From Ehretia macrophylla (taxonomy: Eukaryota; Streptophyta; Magnoliopsida; Boraginales; Ehretiaceae), in NCBI GenBank assembly GCA_037974665.1, contig CM075770.1, positions 23,795,501 through 23,859,500 of the forward strand: a stretch of 64,000 nucleotides of DNA, read 5' to 3'. Under the pieces are notes generated by a model that saw nothing but the letters and a program-made list of their open reading frames with translations, had not been told where the DNA came from and searched no databases. The first letter of the stretch is position 1. Each line of letters starts with the position of its first letter. Both the position numbers and the translations under genes were made by a program. Below are positions 45,405 through 58,277 of the stretch, piece by piece.

Positions 45405-45963
45405 CTTTTCAATTTTTTTTGCCCCGTTTAGGGTTGCCAAGATACTTTATCCACCGTATTTCTATTACCGTATCCCAAGGCACCTTGGGCAAGGCAACTA
45501 CGCTTCACGTAGAGGCTAGGCCCGCAAATCGAGGGCGTAGGGCTTGTGACCAGGTCTCCGTCGCTCCAGAGCCCATCACTTTTGATCCGTAAGGAGTTAC
45601 GCGGCACATAGCATACCTTTGGAAAAGCTCTCCGAGAGCTCTACGACGTGAGCAGCAAGCCTGCTCGGCTGTGCCCTTTTTAGAGTCCAAAATCAAACGT
45701 TTTCATCAATTTCGGTCCACTTTTCTTATTTTGCTCTATTTTTCTGTCCCGGATCGTACGTCGTGAGCTGTTAAAAGGACGACAACCTAACTTGCAAGAC
45801 ATTAGAGGGCCCTACAACGCGTTGATATCATGTCTTAATAGGATGCTGCGTTGTTGAAGCGGATGGGTTGTTGTTAAGCCCATTAGGCCTTTTGAATGGG
45901 CCATCTCTCTGGGTTGGGACTGTGAACCGTCAACACAAAAAAGATTTGTGCCCACAACATGAC

Positions 45964-46083
45964 GGGTGCGATCATACCAGCACTAATGCACCGTATCCCA
46001 TCAGAATTCTGAAGTTAATCGTGCTTGGGAGGGAGTAGTACTAGGATGGGTGACCCCTTGGGAAGTCCTCGTGTAGCACCCCC
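45964..46083 (+). rRNA. 5S rRNA gene copy 35
   Basis: Eight substitutions: G31T, C44T, C47T, G56T, C67A, A69G, C95T, T112A. Confidence 0.91.
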
Positions 46084-46642
46084 CTTTTCAATTTTTTTTG
46101 CCCGGGTTAGGGTTGCCAAGATACATTGTCCACCACATTTCTATTACCGAATCCCACGGCACCTTGGGCAAGACAACTTCGTTTCACGTAGAGGCTGGGC
46201 CCACAAACCGAGGGCGTAGGGCTTGTGACCAGGTCTCTGTCGCTCCGGTGCCCGTAACTTTTGATCCGTAAGGAGTTACGCGGCGCACCGCATACCGTTG
46301 GAATGCTCTCTGAGAGCTCTACGATGGGGGCAGCAAGCCTTCCCAGCTGTGCCCCTTTTTGGCTCCCAAAATCGAACATTTTCATTAGTTTCGGTCCACT
46401 TTTCTTCTTTTGCTCTGTTTTTTTGTCCCGGATCGTATGTCTTGAGTTGTTAAAAGGAAGAGAACCTAACTCGCTGGACATTAGAGGGCCTTACAATGCA
46501 TCAATATCATGTCATGGGAGGTTGCTGCGTTGTTGCAGCGGATGGGTTGTCGTTAAGCCCATTGGGCCTTTTGAATGGGCCATCTCTCTGGGATGGGACT
46601 GTGAACCGTCAACACATAAAGGAATTGTGCCCTCAACCTGAC

Positions 46643-46761
46643 GGGTGCGATCATACTAGCACTAATGCACTGGATCCTATCAGAACTCCGAAGTTAAGCG
46701 TCCTTGGGCGAGAGTAGTACTAGGATGGGTGACCCCTAGGAAGTCCTCATGTTGTACCCCC
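46643..46761 (+). rRNA. 5S rRNA gene copy 36 (one-base deletion)
   Basis: 119 bp with one C of 91-95 missing. C15T, C29T, C36T, G60C, G97A, G108A, C114T. Shares G108A and C114T with copy 39, three units on. Confidence 0.89.
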
Positions 46762-47321
46762 CTTTTCAATTTTTTTTGCCCCGGTTAGGGTTTCCAAGAT
46801 TCTTTATCTACCACATTTCTATTACCGAATCCCACAGCACCTTGGGCAAGACAATTTTGCTTCACGTTGAGGCTGGGCCTGCAAACCGAGGGCGTAGGGC
46901 TTGTGACCAGGTCTCCGTCGCTCCGGTGCCCATAAATATTGATCCGTAACGAGTTACGCGGTGCACGACATACCGTTGGAAAGCTCTCTGAGAGCTCTAC
47001 GTCAGGGGTAGCAAGTCTGCTCGTCTGTGCCTATTTTTGGAGCCTAAAATCGAACGTTTTCATCATTTTCGGGCTACCTTTCAACTTTTGCCCCTTTTTT
47101 TCCATCCCGGATTGTATGTCGTGAGCTGTTAAAAGGACGACAACCTAACTCGCAGGATATTACAGGGTCCTACAATGCGTCGACATCTTGTCTTACGAGG
47201 ATGCTGCATTGTTGAAGCGGATGGGTTGTCGTTAATCCCAATTGGCCTTTTGAATGGGCCATCTCTCTGGGCTGGGACTCTGAACCATCAACACATAAAG
47301 GATTTATGTCCTCAACATGAC

Positions 47322-47441
47322 GGGTGCCATCATACTAGCATTAGTGCACCTGATCCCATCAGAACTCCGAAGTTAAGCGTGCTTTGACGAGAGTAGTACT
47401 AGGATGGATGACCCCTTAGGAAGTCCTCGTGTTACACCCCC
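47322..47441 (+). rRNA. 5S rRNA gene copy 37 (diverged)
   Basis: Eleven substitutions: G7C, C15T, C20T, A23G, G30T, G64T, G66A, G87A, C95T, G97A, G113A. G7C, C20T and A23G recur in copy 40, 2036 bp downstream. Confidence 0.89.
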
Positions 47442-48001
47442 CTTTTCAATTTTTTTTCCCCCAATTAGGGTTGCCAAGATATTTTATCCACCGCATTTCT
47501 ATTACCAAATCCCAAGGCACCTTGGGCAAGGCAACTTCGCTTCACGTAGATACTGGGCCCGCAAATCGAGGGTGTAGGGCTTGTGACTTGGTCTCGGTCG
47601 CTACGGAGCCCATAAATTTTGCTTCGTAAGGAGTTACGCAGTGAACAGCATACTGTTGGAAAGCTCTGCGAGAGCTCTATTACGAAGGCAGCAAGCCTGC
47701 TCAACTGTGCCCATTTTTGGAGCCCAAAAGTCGAACGTTTTCATTAATTTCGGGCCACTTTTCTTCTTTTGCTCTATTTTTTCGCCCCGGATCTTATGTC
47801 GTGAGCTGTTAAAAGGACGACAACCTAACTCACGAGACATTAGAGGGCCCTACAACGCAACGATATCATGTCTTATGAGGATGTTGCATTGTTGAAGCAG
47901 ATGGGATGTCGTTAAACCTATTGGGCCTTTTGAATGGGCCATCTCTCTGGGTTGGGACTATGAACAGTCAACACATAAAGGATTTGTGCCCTCAACATGA
48001 C

Positions 48002-48121
48002 GGGTGCCATCATACCAGCATTAATGCACCGGATCCCATCAGAACTCCGAAGTTAAGCGTGCTTGGGCGAGAGTAGTACTAGGATGGGTGACCCCTTGGG
48101 AAGTCCTCGTCTTGCACCCCC
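48002..48121 (+). rRNA. 5S rRNA gene copy 38
   Basis: Four substitutions: G7C, C20T, C95T, G110C. Confidence 0.94.
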
Positions 48122-48680
48122 ATTTTCAATTTTTTTTGCCCCGGTTAGGGTTGCCAAAATACTTTGTCCACCACATTTCTATTACCGAATCCCACAGCAC
48201 CTTGGGCAAGACAACTTCGTTTCACGTAGAGGCTAGGCCCGCAAACTGAGGGCGTAGAGCTTGTGACCAGGTCTCCGTCGCTCCGGTGCCCGTAACTTTT
48301 GATCCGTAAGGAGTTACGCGGCACACCGCATACCGTTGGAAAGCTCTCCGAGAGCTCTATGACGGGGGCAGCAAGCCTTCCCAGCTATGCCTGTTTTTGG
48401 CACCCAAAATCGAACATTTTCATTAGTTTCGGTCCACTTTTCTTCTTTTGCTCTTTTTTTTCGTCCCGGATAGTACATCGTGAGTTGTTAAAAGGACGAG
48501 CACCTAACTTGCCGGACATTAGAGGGCCCTACAATGCGTCGATATCATGTCTTGGGAGGTTGCTGCGTTGTCGAAGCGGATGGGTTGTCGTTAAGCCCAT
48601 TAGGCCTTTTGAATGGGCCATCTCTCTAGGCTGGGACTGTGAACCGTCAACACATAAAGGAATTGTGCCCTCGACATGAC

Positions 48681-48800
48681 GGGTGCAATTATACCAGCAC
48701 TAATGCACCGGATCCCATCAGAACTCCGAAGTTTAGCGTGCTTGGGCGAGAGAAGTACTAGGATGGGTGACCCCCTGGGAAGTCCTCATGTTGTACCGCA
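48681..48800 (+). rRNA. 5S rRNA gene copy 39
   Basis: Eight substitutions: G7A, C10T, A54T, T73A, G108A, C114T, C118G, C120A. Confidence 0.91.
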
Positions 48801-49357
48801 TTTTCAATTTTTTTTGCCCCGGTTAGGGTTGCCAAGATTCTTTATCTACCACATTTCTATTACCGAATCCCACGGCACCTTGGGCAAGACAACTTCGCTT
48901 CACGTAGAGGTTGGGCCCACAAACTGAGGGCGTAGGGCTTGTGACTAGGTCTCCGTCGCTCCGGTGCCCATAAATATTGATCCATAACGAGTTACGCGGT
49001 GCACGACATACCGTTGGAAAGCTCTCCGAGAGCTCTACGTCAGGGGCAGCAAGTTTGCTTGGCTGTGCCTATTTTTGGAGCCCAAAATAGAACGTTTTCA
49101 TCAGTTTCGGGCTACCTTTCAGCTTTTGCCCCTTTGTTTACATCCCGAATTATATGTCGTGAGCTGTTTAAAGGACGACAACCTAACTCGCCGGATATTA
49201 CAGGCCCTACAACGCATCGATATCTTGTCTTACGAGGATGCTGCGTTGTTGAAGTGGATGGGTTATCGTTAATCCCAATTGGCCTTTTGAATGGGCCATC
49301 TCTCTGGGCCGGACTGTGAACCATCAACACATAAAGGATTTGTGTCCTCAACATGAC

Positions 49358-49477
49358 GGGTGCCATCATACCAGCATTAGTGCACCGGATCCCATCAAAA
49401 CTCCGAAGTTAAGCGTGCTTCGGCGAGAGTAGTACTAGGATGGGTGACCCCCTGGGAAGTCCTCATCTTGCACCCCC
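49358..49477 (+). rRNA. 5S rRNA gene copy 40
   Basis: Seven substitutions: G7C, C20T, A23G, G41A, G64C, G108A, G110C. Confidence 0.92.
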
Positions 49478-50034
49478 CATTTTCAATTTTTTTTGCCCCG
49501 GTTAGGGTTGCCATGATACTTTATCCACCATATTTCTATTTCCGAATCCCACGGCACCATGGGCAAGACAACTTTGCTTCACGTACAGGCTGAGCCCGCA
49601 AACCAAGGGCGCAGGGCTTGTGACCAGGTCTCCGTCGCTCCGGTGCCCATAACTTTTGATCTGTAAGGAGTTACACCGCGCACAGCATACCGTTGGAACT
49701 CTCCGAGAGGTCTATGACGGGAGCAGCAAGCCTCCTCCACTGTACCCTTTTTGGAGCCCGAAATCGAACATTTCCATCAATTTCGGGTCACTTTTCCTCT
49801 TTTGCTCTATTTTTCCATCCCGGATCGTACGTCGTGAGTTGTTAAAAGGACGACAACCTAACTCGCTGTACATTAGAGGACCCTACAACGCGTCGATATC
49901 ATGTCTTGGGAGGATGCTGCGTTGTTCAAGTGGATGGGTTGTCGTTAAGCCCTTTGGGCCTTTTGGATGGGCCATCTCTCTAGACTGGGACAGTGAACCG
50001 TCGACACATAAAGAGTTTGTGCCCAAAACATGAT

Positions 50035-50154
50035 GGGTGCAATCATACCATCACTAATGCATTGGATCCCATAAGAACTCCAAAGTTAAGCGTGCTTGGG
50101 CGAGAGTAGTACTAGGATAGGTGACCCCCTAGGAAGTCCTCGTGTTGCACCCCC
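50035..50154 (+). rRNA. 5S rRNA gene copy 41
   Basis: Eight substitutions: G7A, G17T, C28T, C29T, C39A, G48A, G85A, G97A. G7A and G17T recur in copy 43, two units on. Confidence 0.91.
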
Positions 50155-50712
50155 CCTTTTCAATTTTTTTTCCCCGGTTAGGGTTCCTAAGATACTTTAT
50201 CCACCACAATTCTATTACCAAATCCCACGGCACCTTGGGCAAGACAACTTCGCTTCACGTAGAGGTAGGGCCCGTAAACCGAGGGCGTAAGGCTTGTGAC
50301 TCGGTCTCCGTCTCTCCGGTGCCCTAATCTTTTGATCCGTAAGGATTTACGCAGCGCACAGCATACCGTTGGAAAGCTCTCCGAGAGCCATATAACAGGG
50401 GAAGCAAGCCTGCTAAGCTGCGCCTATTTTTGGAGCCCAAAATTGACGTTTTCATCAATTTCGGGCCACTTTTCTTCTTTTGCTCTATTTTTTCATCCCG
50501 GATCGTACGTCGTGCGCTGTTAAAAGGACGACAACAAAAATCGCTGGATATTACTGGACCCTACAACGCGTCGATATCATGTCTTTCGAGGATGCTACGT
50601 TGTTGAGGTGGATGGGTTGTCGTTAAGCCCTTTGGGCCTTTTGAATAGGCCATCTCCTAAGGCTGGGACTGTGAACCGTCGACACATAAAGAGTTTGTGC
50701 CCACAACATGAC

Positions 50713-50832
50713 GGGTACAATCATACCAGCACTAATGCACCGGATCCTATCAGAACTCTGAAGTTAAGCGTGCTTGGGCGAGAGTAGTACTGGGACGGGT
50801 GACCCCCTGGGAAGTCCTCGTGTTGTACACCC
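50713..50832 (+). rRNA. 5S rRNA gene copy 42
   Basis: Eight substitutions: G5A, G7A, C36T, C47T, A80G, T84C, C114T, C117A. Confidence 0.91.
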
Positions 50833-51390
50833 CTTTTCAATTTTTTTTGCCCCAGTTAGGGTTCCCAAGATTCTTTATCCACATCATTTCAATTACCGAA
50901 TCCCACGGCACCATGGGCAAGACAACTTTGTTTCACGTACAGGCTGGGCCCACAAACCAAGGGCGCAGGGCTTGTAACTAGGTCTTCGTCGCTCCGGTGC
51001 CCATAACTTTTGATCCGTAAGGAGTTATGCGGCGCACAGCATACCGTTGGAAAGCTCTTCGAGAGGTCTATGACGGGAGCAGCAAGCCTGCTCCGCTGTA
51101 CCATTTTTGGAGCCCAAAATCGAACGTTTTCATCAATTTCAGGCCACTTTTCTTCTTTTGCTTTATTTTTCCATCCCAGATCATACGTCGTGAGCTGTTA
51201 AAAGGATGACAACCTAACTCGCTGGACATTAGAGGACCCTATAACGCGTCGATATCACGTCTTGGGAGGTTGCTACGTTGTTGAAGTGGAGGGGTTGTCG
51301 TTAAGCCCTTTAGGCCTTTTGGATGGGCCATCTCTCTAGACTGGGACTGTGAACCATCGACACATAAATAGTTTGTGCCCACAACATGAC

Positions 51391-51510
51391 GGGTGCAATC
51401 ATACCATCACTAATGCACCGGATCCCATCAGAACTCCGAAGTTAAGCGTGCTTGGGCGAGAGTAGTACTAGGATGGGTGACCCCCTCGGAAGTCCTCGTG
51501 TTGCATCCCC
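51391..51510 (+). rRNA. 5S rRNA gene copy 43
   Basis: Four substitutions (G7A, G17T, G97C, C116T). Both downstream T runs are intact. Confidence 0.94.
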
Positions 51511-52050
51511 CCTTTTCAATTTTTTTTGCCCTGATTAGGGTTCCCAAGATTCTTTATCCACCACATTTCTATTACTGGATCCCACGGCACCATGGGCAAG
51601 ATCACTTCACTTCAGGTAGATGCTGGGCCCGCAAACCGAGGGCGTAGGGCTTGTGACCAGGTCTTCGTCGCTCCGGTGCCCATAACTTTTGATCCGTAAG
51701 AAGTTATGCAGCGTACTACATACCGTTGGAGAGCTCTCGGGGGCAGCAAGCTTGCCCATCTGCGCTCATTTTCGGAGCCCAAAATCGAACATTTTTATCA
51801 GTTTTGGGCCACTTTTCTTTGTTTGCTCTATTTTTCCGTCCTGGATCTTTTGAGCTTTTAAAACGAGGACAACCTAACTCGCGGGACATTAGAGGGCCCT
51901 ACAACGCGTCGATATCACGTCTTGCGAGGATGCTGCGTTGTTGAAGTGGATGGGTTTTCGTTAAGCCCTTTGGGCCTTTTGAATGGGCCATCTCTCTAGG
52001 CTGGGACTGTGGACCGTCAACACATAAAGGATTTGTGCCCACAACATGAT

Positions 52051-52170
52051 GGGTGCAATCATACCAGCACTAATGCACCGGATCCCATCAGAACTTTGAA
52101 GTTAAGCATGCTTGGGCGAGAGTAGAACTAGAATGGGTGACCCCCTAGGAAGTCCTCGTGTTACACTCCC
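52051..52170 (+). rRNA. 5S rRNA gene copy 44
   Basis: Nine substitutions: G7A, C46T, C47T, G58A, T76A, G82A, G97A, G113A, C117T. All but T76A are transitions of G to A or C to T. Confidence 0.91.
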
Positions 52171-52730
52171 ACTTTTCAATTTTTTTTGCCCCGGTTAGGG
52201 TTGCCAAGATACTTTATCCACCAAATTTCTATTACCGAATCCTACGGCACCTCGAGCAAGACAACTTCGCTTCACGTAGAGGCTGGGCCCCCAAACCGAG
52301 GGCGTGGGGCTTGTGACCAGGTCTCCGTTGCTCCGGTGCCAGTAACTTTTAATCCTTAAGGAGTTACACGTCGCACAGCATACCGTTGGAAAGCACTCTG
52401 AGATCTCTACGACGGGGGTAGCAAACCTGCTTGGCTGCACCTATTTTCGGAGCCCAAAATAGAACGTTTTCATCAATTTCGGGCCACTTTTCTACTTTTG
52501 CACTATTTTTCTATCCCAGATCGTATGTCATGAGCTGGTAAAAGGACAACAACCTAACTAGCGGGATATTACAGGGCCCTACAATGCGTCGATATCATGT
52601 CTTATCAGGATGCTGCGTTGTTGAAGCGGATAGGTTGTCGTTAAGCCCGATTGGCCTTTTGAATGGGCCATCTCTCGGGGCTGGGACTGTAAGCTGTCAA
52701 CACATAAAGGATTTGTGCCCTCAACATGAT

Positions 52731-52850
52731 GGGTGCGATCATACCAGTACTAATGCGCCGGATCCCATTAGAACACTGAAGTTAAGCGTCCTTGGGCTCG
52801 AATAGTACTAGGACGGGTGACCCCCTGGGAAGTCCTCATGTTGCACCCCC
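52731..52850 (+). rRNA. 5S rRNA gene copy 45 (diverged)
   Basis: Eleven substitutions: C18T, A27G, C39T, T45A, C47T, G60C, G68T, A69C, G72A, T84C, G108A. The cluster at 68-72 disrupts the intermediate-element region. Confidence 0.89.
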
Positions 52851-53410
52851 CCTTTTCAATTTTTTTTTGCCCTAGTTAGGGTACGCAAGGTTCTTTATCC
52901 ACCACATTTCTATTACCGAATCCCACGGCACCTTGGACAAGACAACTTCGCTTCACGTAGATGCTTGGCCCACAAATCGAGGGCGTAGGGCTTGTGACCA
53001 GGTCTTCGTCGCTCCGATGCCCATAACTTTTGATCCGTTAGGAGTTACGCAGCGCACAGCATACCATTGGAAAGCTCTCTAAGAGATCTATGACGGGGGT
53101 AACAAGCCTGCTAACTGCGCCCATTTTTGGAGCCCATAATCGAACATTTTCATCAGTTTCAGGCCACTTTTCTTCTTTTGCTCTATTTTTCCATCCTGGA
53201 TCGTACGTCGTGCGCTGTTAAAAGATTGACAACCTAACTCGTGGGACATTAGAAGGCCCTACAACGCGTCGATATCACGTCTTGTGAGTATGCTGCATTG
53301 TCGAAGTGGATGGGTTTTCGTTAAGCCCTTTGGGCCTTTTGAATGGGCCATCTCTTTAGGCTGGGACTGTGAACCGTCAACACATAAAGGATTTGTGCCC
53401 ACAACATGAC

Positions 53411-53529
53411 GGGTGCGATCATACCAGCACCAATGCAACGGATCCCATCAAATCTCCGAAGTTAAGCATGCTTGGGCGAGAGTAGTACTAGGATGGGTGA
53501 CCCCTGGGAAGTCCTCGTGTTGCACCACA
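53411..53529 (+). rRNA. 5S rRNA gene copy 46 (one-base deletion)
   Basis: 119 bp with one C of 91-95 missing. T21C, C28A, G41A, A43T, G58A, C118A, C120A. Confidence 0.89.
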
Positions 53530-54089
53530 CCTTTTCAATTTTTTTTTGCCCCAGTTAGGGTCGCCAAGATACTTTATCCACCACATTTCTATTACCGAAT
53601 CCCACGGCACCTTGGGCAAGACAACTTCGCTTCACGTAGAGGCTGGGCTCGGAAACCTAGAGCGTGGGGCTTGTGACCAAGTCTCCGTTGCTCCGGTGCC
53701 GGTAACTTTTAATCCGTAAGGAGGTACACAGTGCACAACATATCTTTGGAAAGCTCTCCGAGAGCTCTACGACGGGGGCAGCAAGCTTGCTCGGCTGCGC
53801 CTATTTTCGGAGTCCAAAATCGAACGTTTTCATCAATTTTGAGCCACTTTTCTACTTTAGCTATGTTTTTCCGTCCCGGATCGTATGTCGTGAGCTATTA
53901 AAAGGACGACAACTAACTCGCTTGATATTACAGGGCTCTACAACGCGTCAATATCATATCTTATGAGGATGCTGCGTTGTTGAAGCGGATGGGTTATCGC
54001 TAAGCCTAATTGGCCTTTTGAATGGGCCATCTCTCTGGGCTAGGACTGTGAACCGTCAACACATAAAGGATTTGTGCACTCAACATGAC

Positions 54090-54209
54090 GGGTGCGATCA
54101 TACCAGCACTAATGCACCGGATCCCATCAGAACTCCGAAGTTAAGCGTGCTTGTGCGCGAGTAGTACTTGCACGGGTGACCCCATGGGAAGTCTTCGTGT
54201 TGCACCCCC
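54090..54209 (+). rRNA. 5S rRNA gene copy 47
   Basis: Seven substitutions: G65T, A69C, A80T, G82C, T84C, C95A, C105T. The first 60 bases match the consensus exactly, while the C-box region (80-84) is altered. Confidence 0.91.
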
Positions 54210-54767
54210 CTTTTCAAATTTTTTTGCCCCGGTTAGGGTTCCCAAGATTCTTTATCCACCACATTTCTATTACTGAATCCCACGGTACCTTGGGCAAGAA
54301 AACTTCGCTTCACGTAGATATTGGGCCCGCAAACCGAGGGCGTAGGAATTGTGGTCAGGTCTCCATCTCTCCGGTGCCCATAAATATTGATCCGTAATGA
54401 GTTACACGGTGCACCACATAGCGTTGGAAAGTTCTCCGAAAGCTCTATGATGGGGGTAGCAACCCTGCTCTACTGCGCCCATTTTTGGAGCCCAAAATGG
54501 AACATTTTCATGAGGTTCGGGCCACTTTTCTTCTTTTGCTCTATTTTTCCGTCCTGGATCATACGCGGTGAGCTGTTAAAGGATGACAACCTAACGAGCG
54601 GGACATTAGAGGGCCCTACAATGAGTCGATATCACGTCTTGCGAGGATGCTGCATTGTTGAAGCGGATGGGTTGTCGTTAAGCCCATTGGGCCTTTTGAA
54701 TGGGCCATCACTCAGGGCTGGGACTGTGGACCATCAACACATAAAAGATTTGTGCCCTCAACATGAC

Positions 54768-54887
54768 GGGTGCGATCATACCAGCACTAATGCACTGGAT
54801 CCCTTCAGAACTCCGAAGTTAAGCATGCTTGGGCGAGAGTAGTACTAGGATGGATGACCCCTTGGGAAGTCCTCGTCTTGCACCCCC
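54768..54887 (+). rRNA. 5S rRNA gene copy 48
   Basis: Six substitutions: C29T, A37T, G58A, G87A, C95T, G110C. Confidence 0.92.
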
Positions 54888-55445
54888 TTTTTCAATTTTT
54901 TTTCCCCCGGTTAGGGTTGTCAAGATACTTTATCCACCACATTTCTATTACCGAATCCTACGGCACCTTGGGCAAGACAACTTGGCTTCACTTAAAGGCT
55001 GGGCCCGCAAACTGAGGGTGTAGGGCTTGTGACCAGGTCTCCGTAGCTCCGGTGCCCATACCTTTTGATCCGTAAGGAGTTACGCGACACATAGCATACC
55101 GTTGGAAAGCTCTCCAGTAGCCCTACGACGGGGGTAGCAAGAATGATCGGCTGCGACTATTTTTGGAAACCAAAATTGAACGTTTTCATCAGTTTCGGGC
55201 CACTTTTCTACTTTTGCACTATTTTTTTTATCCCGGATCGTATGTCGTGAGCTGTTAAAAGGATGACAACCTAACTCGCGGGATATTACAGGGCCCTACA
55301 ATGCGTCGATATCATGTCTTACGAGGATGTTGTGTTGTTGAAGTGGATAGGTTTTCGTTAAGTCCAATTGGCCTTTTAAATGGGCCATCTCTCTAGGCTG
55401 GGACGGTGAACCGTCAACACAAATGATTTGTGCCCTCAACATGAC

Positions 55446-55565
55446 GGGTGTCATCATACCATCATTAATGCACCGAATCCCATCAGAGCTCTGAAGTTCA
55501 GCGTGCTTGGGCGAGAGTAGTACTAGGATGGGTGACCCCCTAGGAAGTCCTCATGTTGCACCCCC
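55446..55565 (+). rRNA. 5S rRNA gene copy 49
   Basis: Ten substitutions: C6T, G7C, G17T, C20T, G31A, A43G, C47T, A54C, G97A, G108A. The upstream TATA-like element is shortened (CACAAATG). Confidence 0.9.
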
Positions 55566-56122
55566 CTTTTTAATTTTTTTTGCCCCGGTTAGGGTTGCGA
55601 AAATACTTTATCCACCACATTTCTATTACCGAATCCCACGGCACCTTGGGCAAGACGACTTCGCTTCACATAGAGGTTGGGCCAGCAAACCGAGGGCGTA
55701 AGGCTTGTGACCATGTCTCCGTCGCTCCGGTGCCCATAACTTTTGATCCGTAAGGAGTTATGGGGCGCACAGCATACCGTTGGAAAGCTCTCTAAGAGCT
55801 CTATGACGGGGGCAGCAAGCTTGCTTTGCTGTACCCTTTTTGGAGCCCAAAATCAAACATTTTCATCAGTTTCGGGCCACTTTTCTTCTTTTGCTCTTTT
55901 TTTTTCCCCGGATCATACGTCGTGAGCTGTTAAAAAGATGACCTCCTAACTTGCAGGACATTAGAGAGCCCTACAACGTGTCGATATCACATCCTGGGAG
56001 GATGCTGCGTTGTTGAAGTGGATGGGTGGTGCTTAAGCAATTTGGGCCTTTAGAATGGGCCATATCTCTAGGCTGGGACTGTGAACCGTCGACACATAAA
56101 TGATTTATGCCCACAACAAGAC

Positions 56123-56243
56123 GGGTGCAATCATACCAGTACTAATGCACCGGATCCCATCAGAACTTCGAAGTTAAGCATGCTTGGGCGAGAGTAGTAC
56201 TAGGATGGGAGATCCCCTGGGAAGGTCCTCGTGTGGCACCCCC
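56123..56243 (+). rRNA. 5S rRNA gene copy 50 (one-base insertion)
   Basis: 121 bp with an extra G near 102. G7A, C18T, C46T, G58A, T88A, C91T, T112G. Founder-type features (extra G, C91T, T112G) recur in copies 52 and 54. Confidence 0.9.
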
Positions 56244-56801
56244 CCTTTTCTAATTTTTTTCCCTGGTTAGGGTTGCCAAGATACTTTATCCACCACATTT
56301 CTCTAACCGAATCCCACGGCACCTTGGGCAAGATAACTTCACTTCACGTAGAGGCTGGGCTCACAAACCGAGGGCGTGGGGCTTGTGACTCAGTCTCCGT
56401 CGCTCCGGTGCCGATAACTTTTAATCCGTAAGGAGTTACAGGACGCACAACATAGCGTTGGAAATTTCTCCGAGAGCTCTACGACGGCGGTAGCAAGCCT
56501 GCTCGGCTGCCTCTATTTTCGGAGCCCAAAATCGAACATTTTCATCAGTTTTGGGCCACTTTTCTGATTTTACTCTTTTTTTTATCCCGGATCGTATGTC
56601 ATGAGTTGTTAAAAAGACAACAACCTCACTCGCGGGAAATTACAGGGCCCTACAATGCGTCGATATCATGTCTTACGAGGATGCTGCGTTGTTGAAGCGG
56701 ATGGGTTGTCGTTAAGCCCAATTGGCCTTTTGAATAGGCCATCTCTCTGGTCTGGGACTGTGAACCGTCAACACATAAATTATTTGTGCCCTTAACATGA
56801 T

Positions 56802-56921
56802 GGCTACGATCATACCAGTACTAATGCACCGGAACCCATCAGAACTCCGAAGTTAAGCGCGCTCGGGCGAGAGTAGTACTAGGACGGGTGACCCCCTGGG
56901 AAGTTCTCGTGTTGCACCCCC
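56802..56921 (+). rRNA. 5S rRNA gene copy 51
   Basis: Eight substitutions: G3C, G5A, C18T, T33A, T59C, T63C, T84C, C104T. G5A, T84C and C104T recur in copies 53 and 55. Confidence 0.91.
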
Positions 56922-57477
56922 CATTTCAATATTTGTTGCCCCGGTTAAGGTTCCCAAGATTCTTTATCCACCACATTTCTATTACCGAATCCCACGGCAC
57001 CTTGGGCAAGAGAACTTCGCTTCACATAGAGGTTGGGCCCGCAAACTGAGGGCGTAAGGCTTGTGACCAAGTCTCCGTCGCTCCGGTGCCCATAACTTTT
57101 GATCCGTAAGGAGTTACGCGGCGCACAGCATACCGTTGGAAAGCTCTCCAAGAGCTCTATGACGGGGGCATCAAGCTTGCTTTGCAGTGCCCTTTTTGGA
57201 GCCCAAAATCAAACGTTTTCATCAGTTTTGGGCCACTTTTCTTCTTTTGCTCTTTTTTTTTCCCGGATCGTACTTCGTGAGCTGTTAAAGAGACGACCTC
57301 CTAACTTGCAGGACATTAGAGAGCCCTACAACGTGTCGATATCACATCCTGGGAGGATGTTGCGTTGTTGAAGTGGATGGGTTGTCCTTAAGCCATTTGG
57401 GCCTTTAGAATGGGCCATATCTCTAGGCTGGGACTGTGAACCGTCGACACATAAAGGATTTATGCCCACAACAAGAC

Positions 57478-57598
57478 GGGTGCAATCATACCAGCACTAA
57501 TGCACCGGATCCCATCAGAACTTCGAAGTTAAGCATGCTTGGGCGAGAGTAGTACTATGATGGGTGATCCCCTGGGAAGGTCCTCGTGTGGCACCCCC
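57478..57598 (+). rRNA. 5S rRNA gene copy 52 (one-base insertion)
   Basis: 121 bp with the same extra G as copy 50. G7A, C46T, G58A, G81T, C91T, T112G. Confidence 0.9.
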
Positions 57599-58157
57599 CC
57601 TTTTCAAATTTTTTTCCCTGGTTAGGGTTGCCAAGATACTTTATCCACCACATTTCTATTACCGAATCCCACGGCACCTTGGGCAAGATAACTTCACTTC
57701 ACGTAGAGGCTGTGCCCGCAAACCGATGGCTTGGGGCTTGTGACTAGGTCTCCGTCGCTCCGGTGCCAATAACTTTTAATCCGCAAGGAGTTATACGACG
57801 CACAGCATAGCCTTGGAAAGTTCTTCGAGAGCTCTACGACGGGGGTAGCAAGCCTGCTCGGCTGCCCCTATTTACGGAGCCCAAAATCGAACATTTTCAT
57901 CAGTTTTGGGACACTTTTCTAATTTTACTCTTTTTTTTCATCCCGGATCGTATGTCATGAGTTGTTAAAAGGACAACAACCTCACTCGTGGGATATTACA
58001 GGGCCCTACAACACATCGATATCATGTCTTACGAGGATGCTGCGTTGTTGAAGCGGATGGGTTGTCGTTAAGCCCAATTGGCCTTTTGAATGGGCCATCT
58101 CTCTGGGCTGGGACTGTGAACCATCAACACAAAAATGATTTGTGCCCTTAACATGAC

Positions 58158-58277
58158 GGGTACGATCATACCAGCACTAATGCACCGGATCCCATCAGAA
58201 CTCCGAAGTTAAGCGTGCTTGGGCGAGAGTAGTACTAGGACGGGTGACCCCCTGGGTAGTTCTCGTGTTGCACCCCC
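58158..58277 (+). rRNA. 5S rRNA gene copy 53
   Basis: Four substitutions: G5A, T84C, A100T, C104T. Confidence 0.94.
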
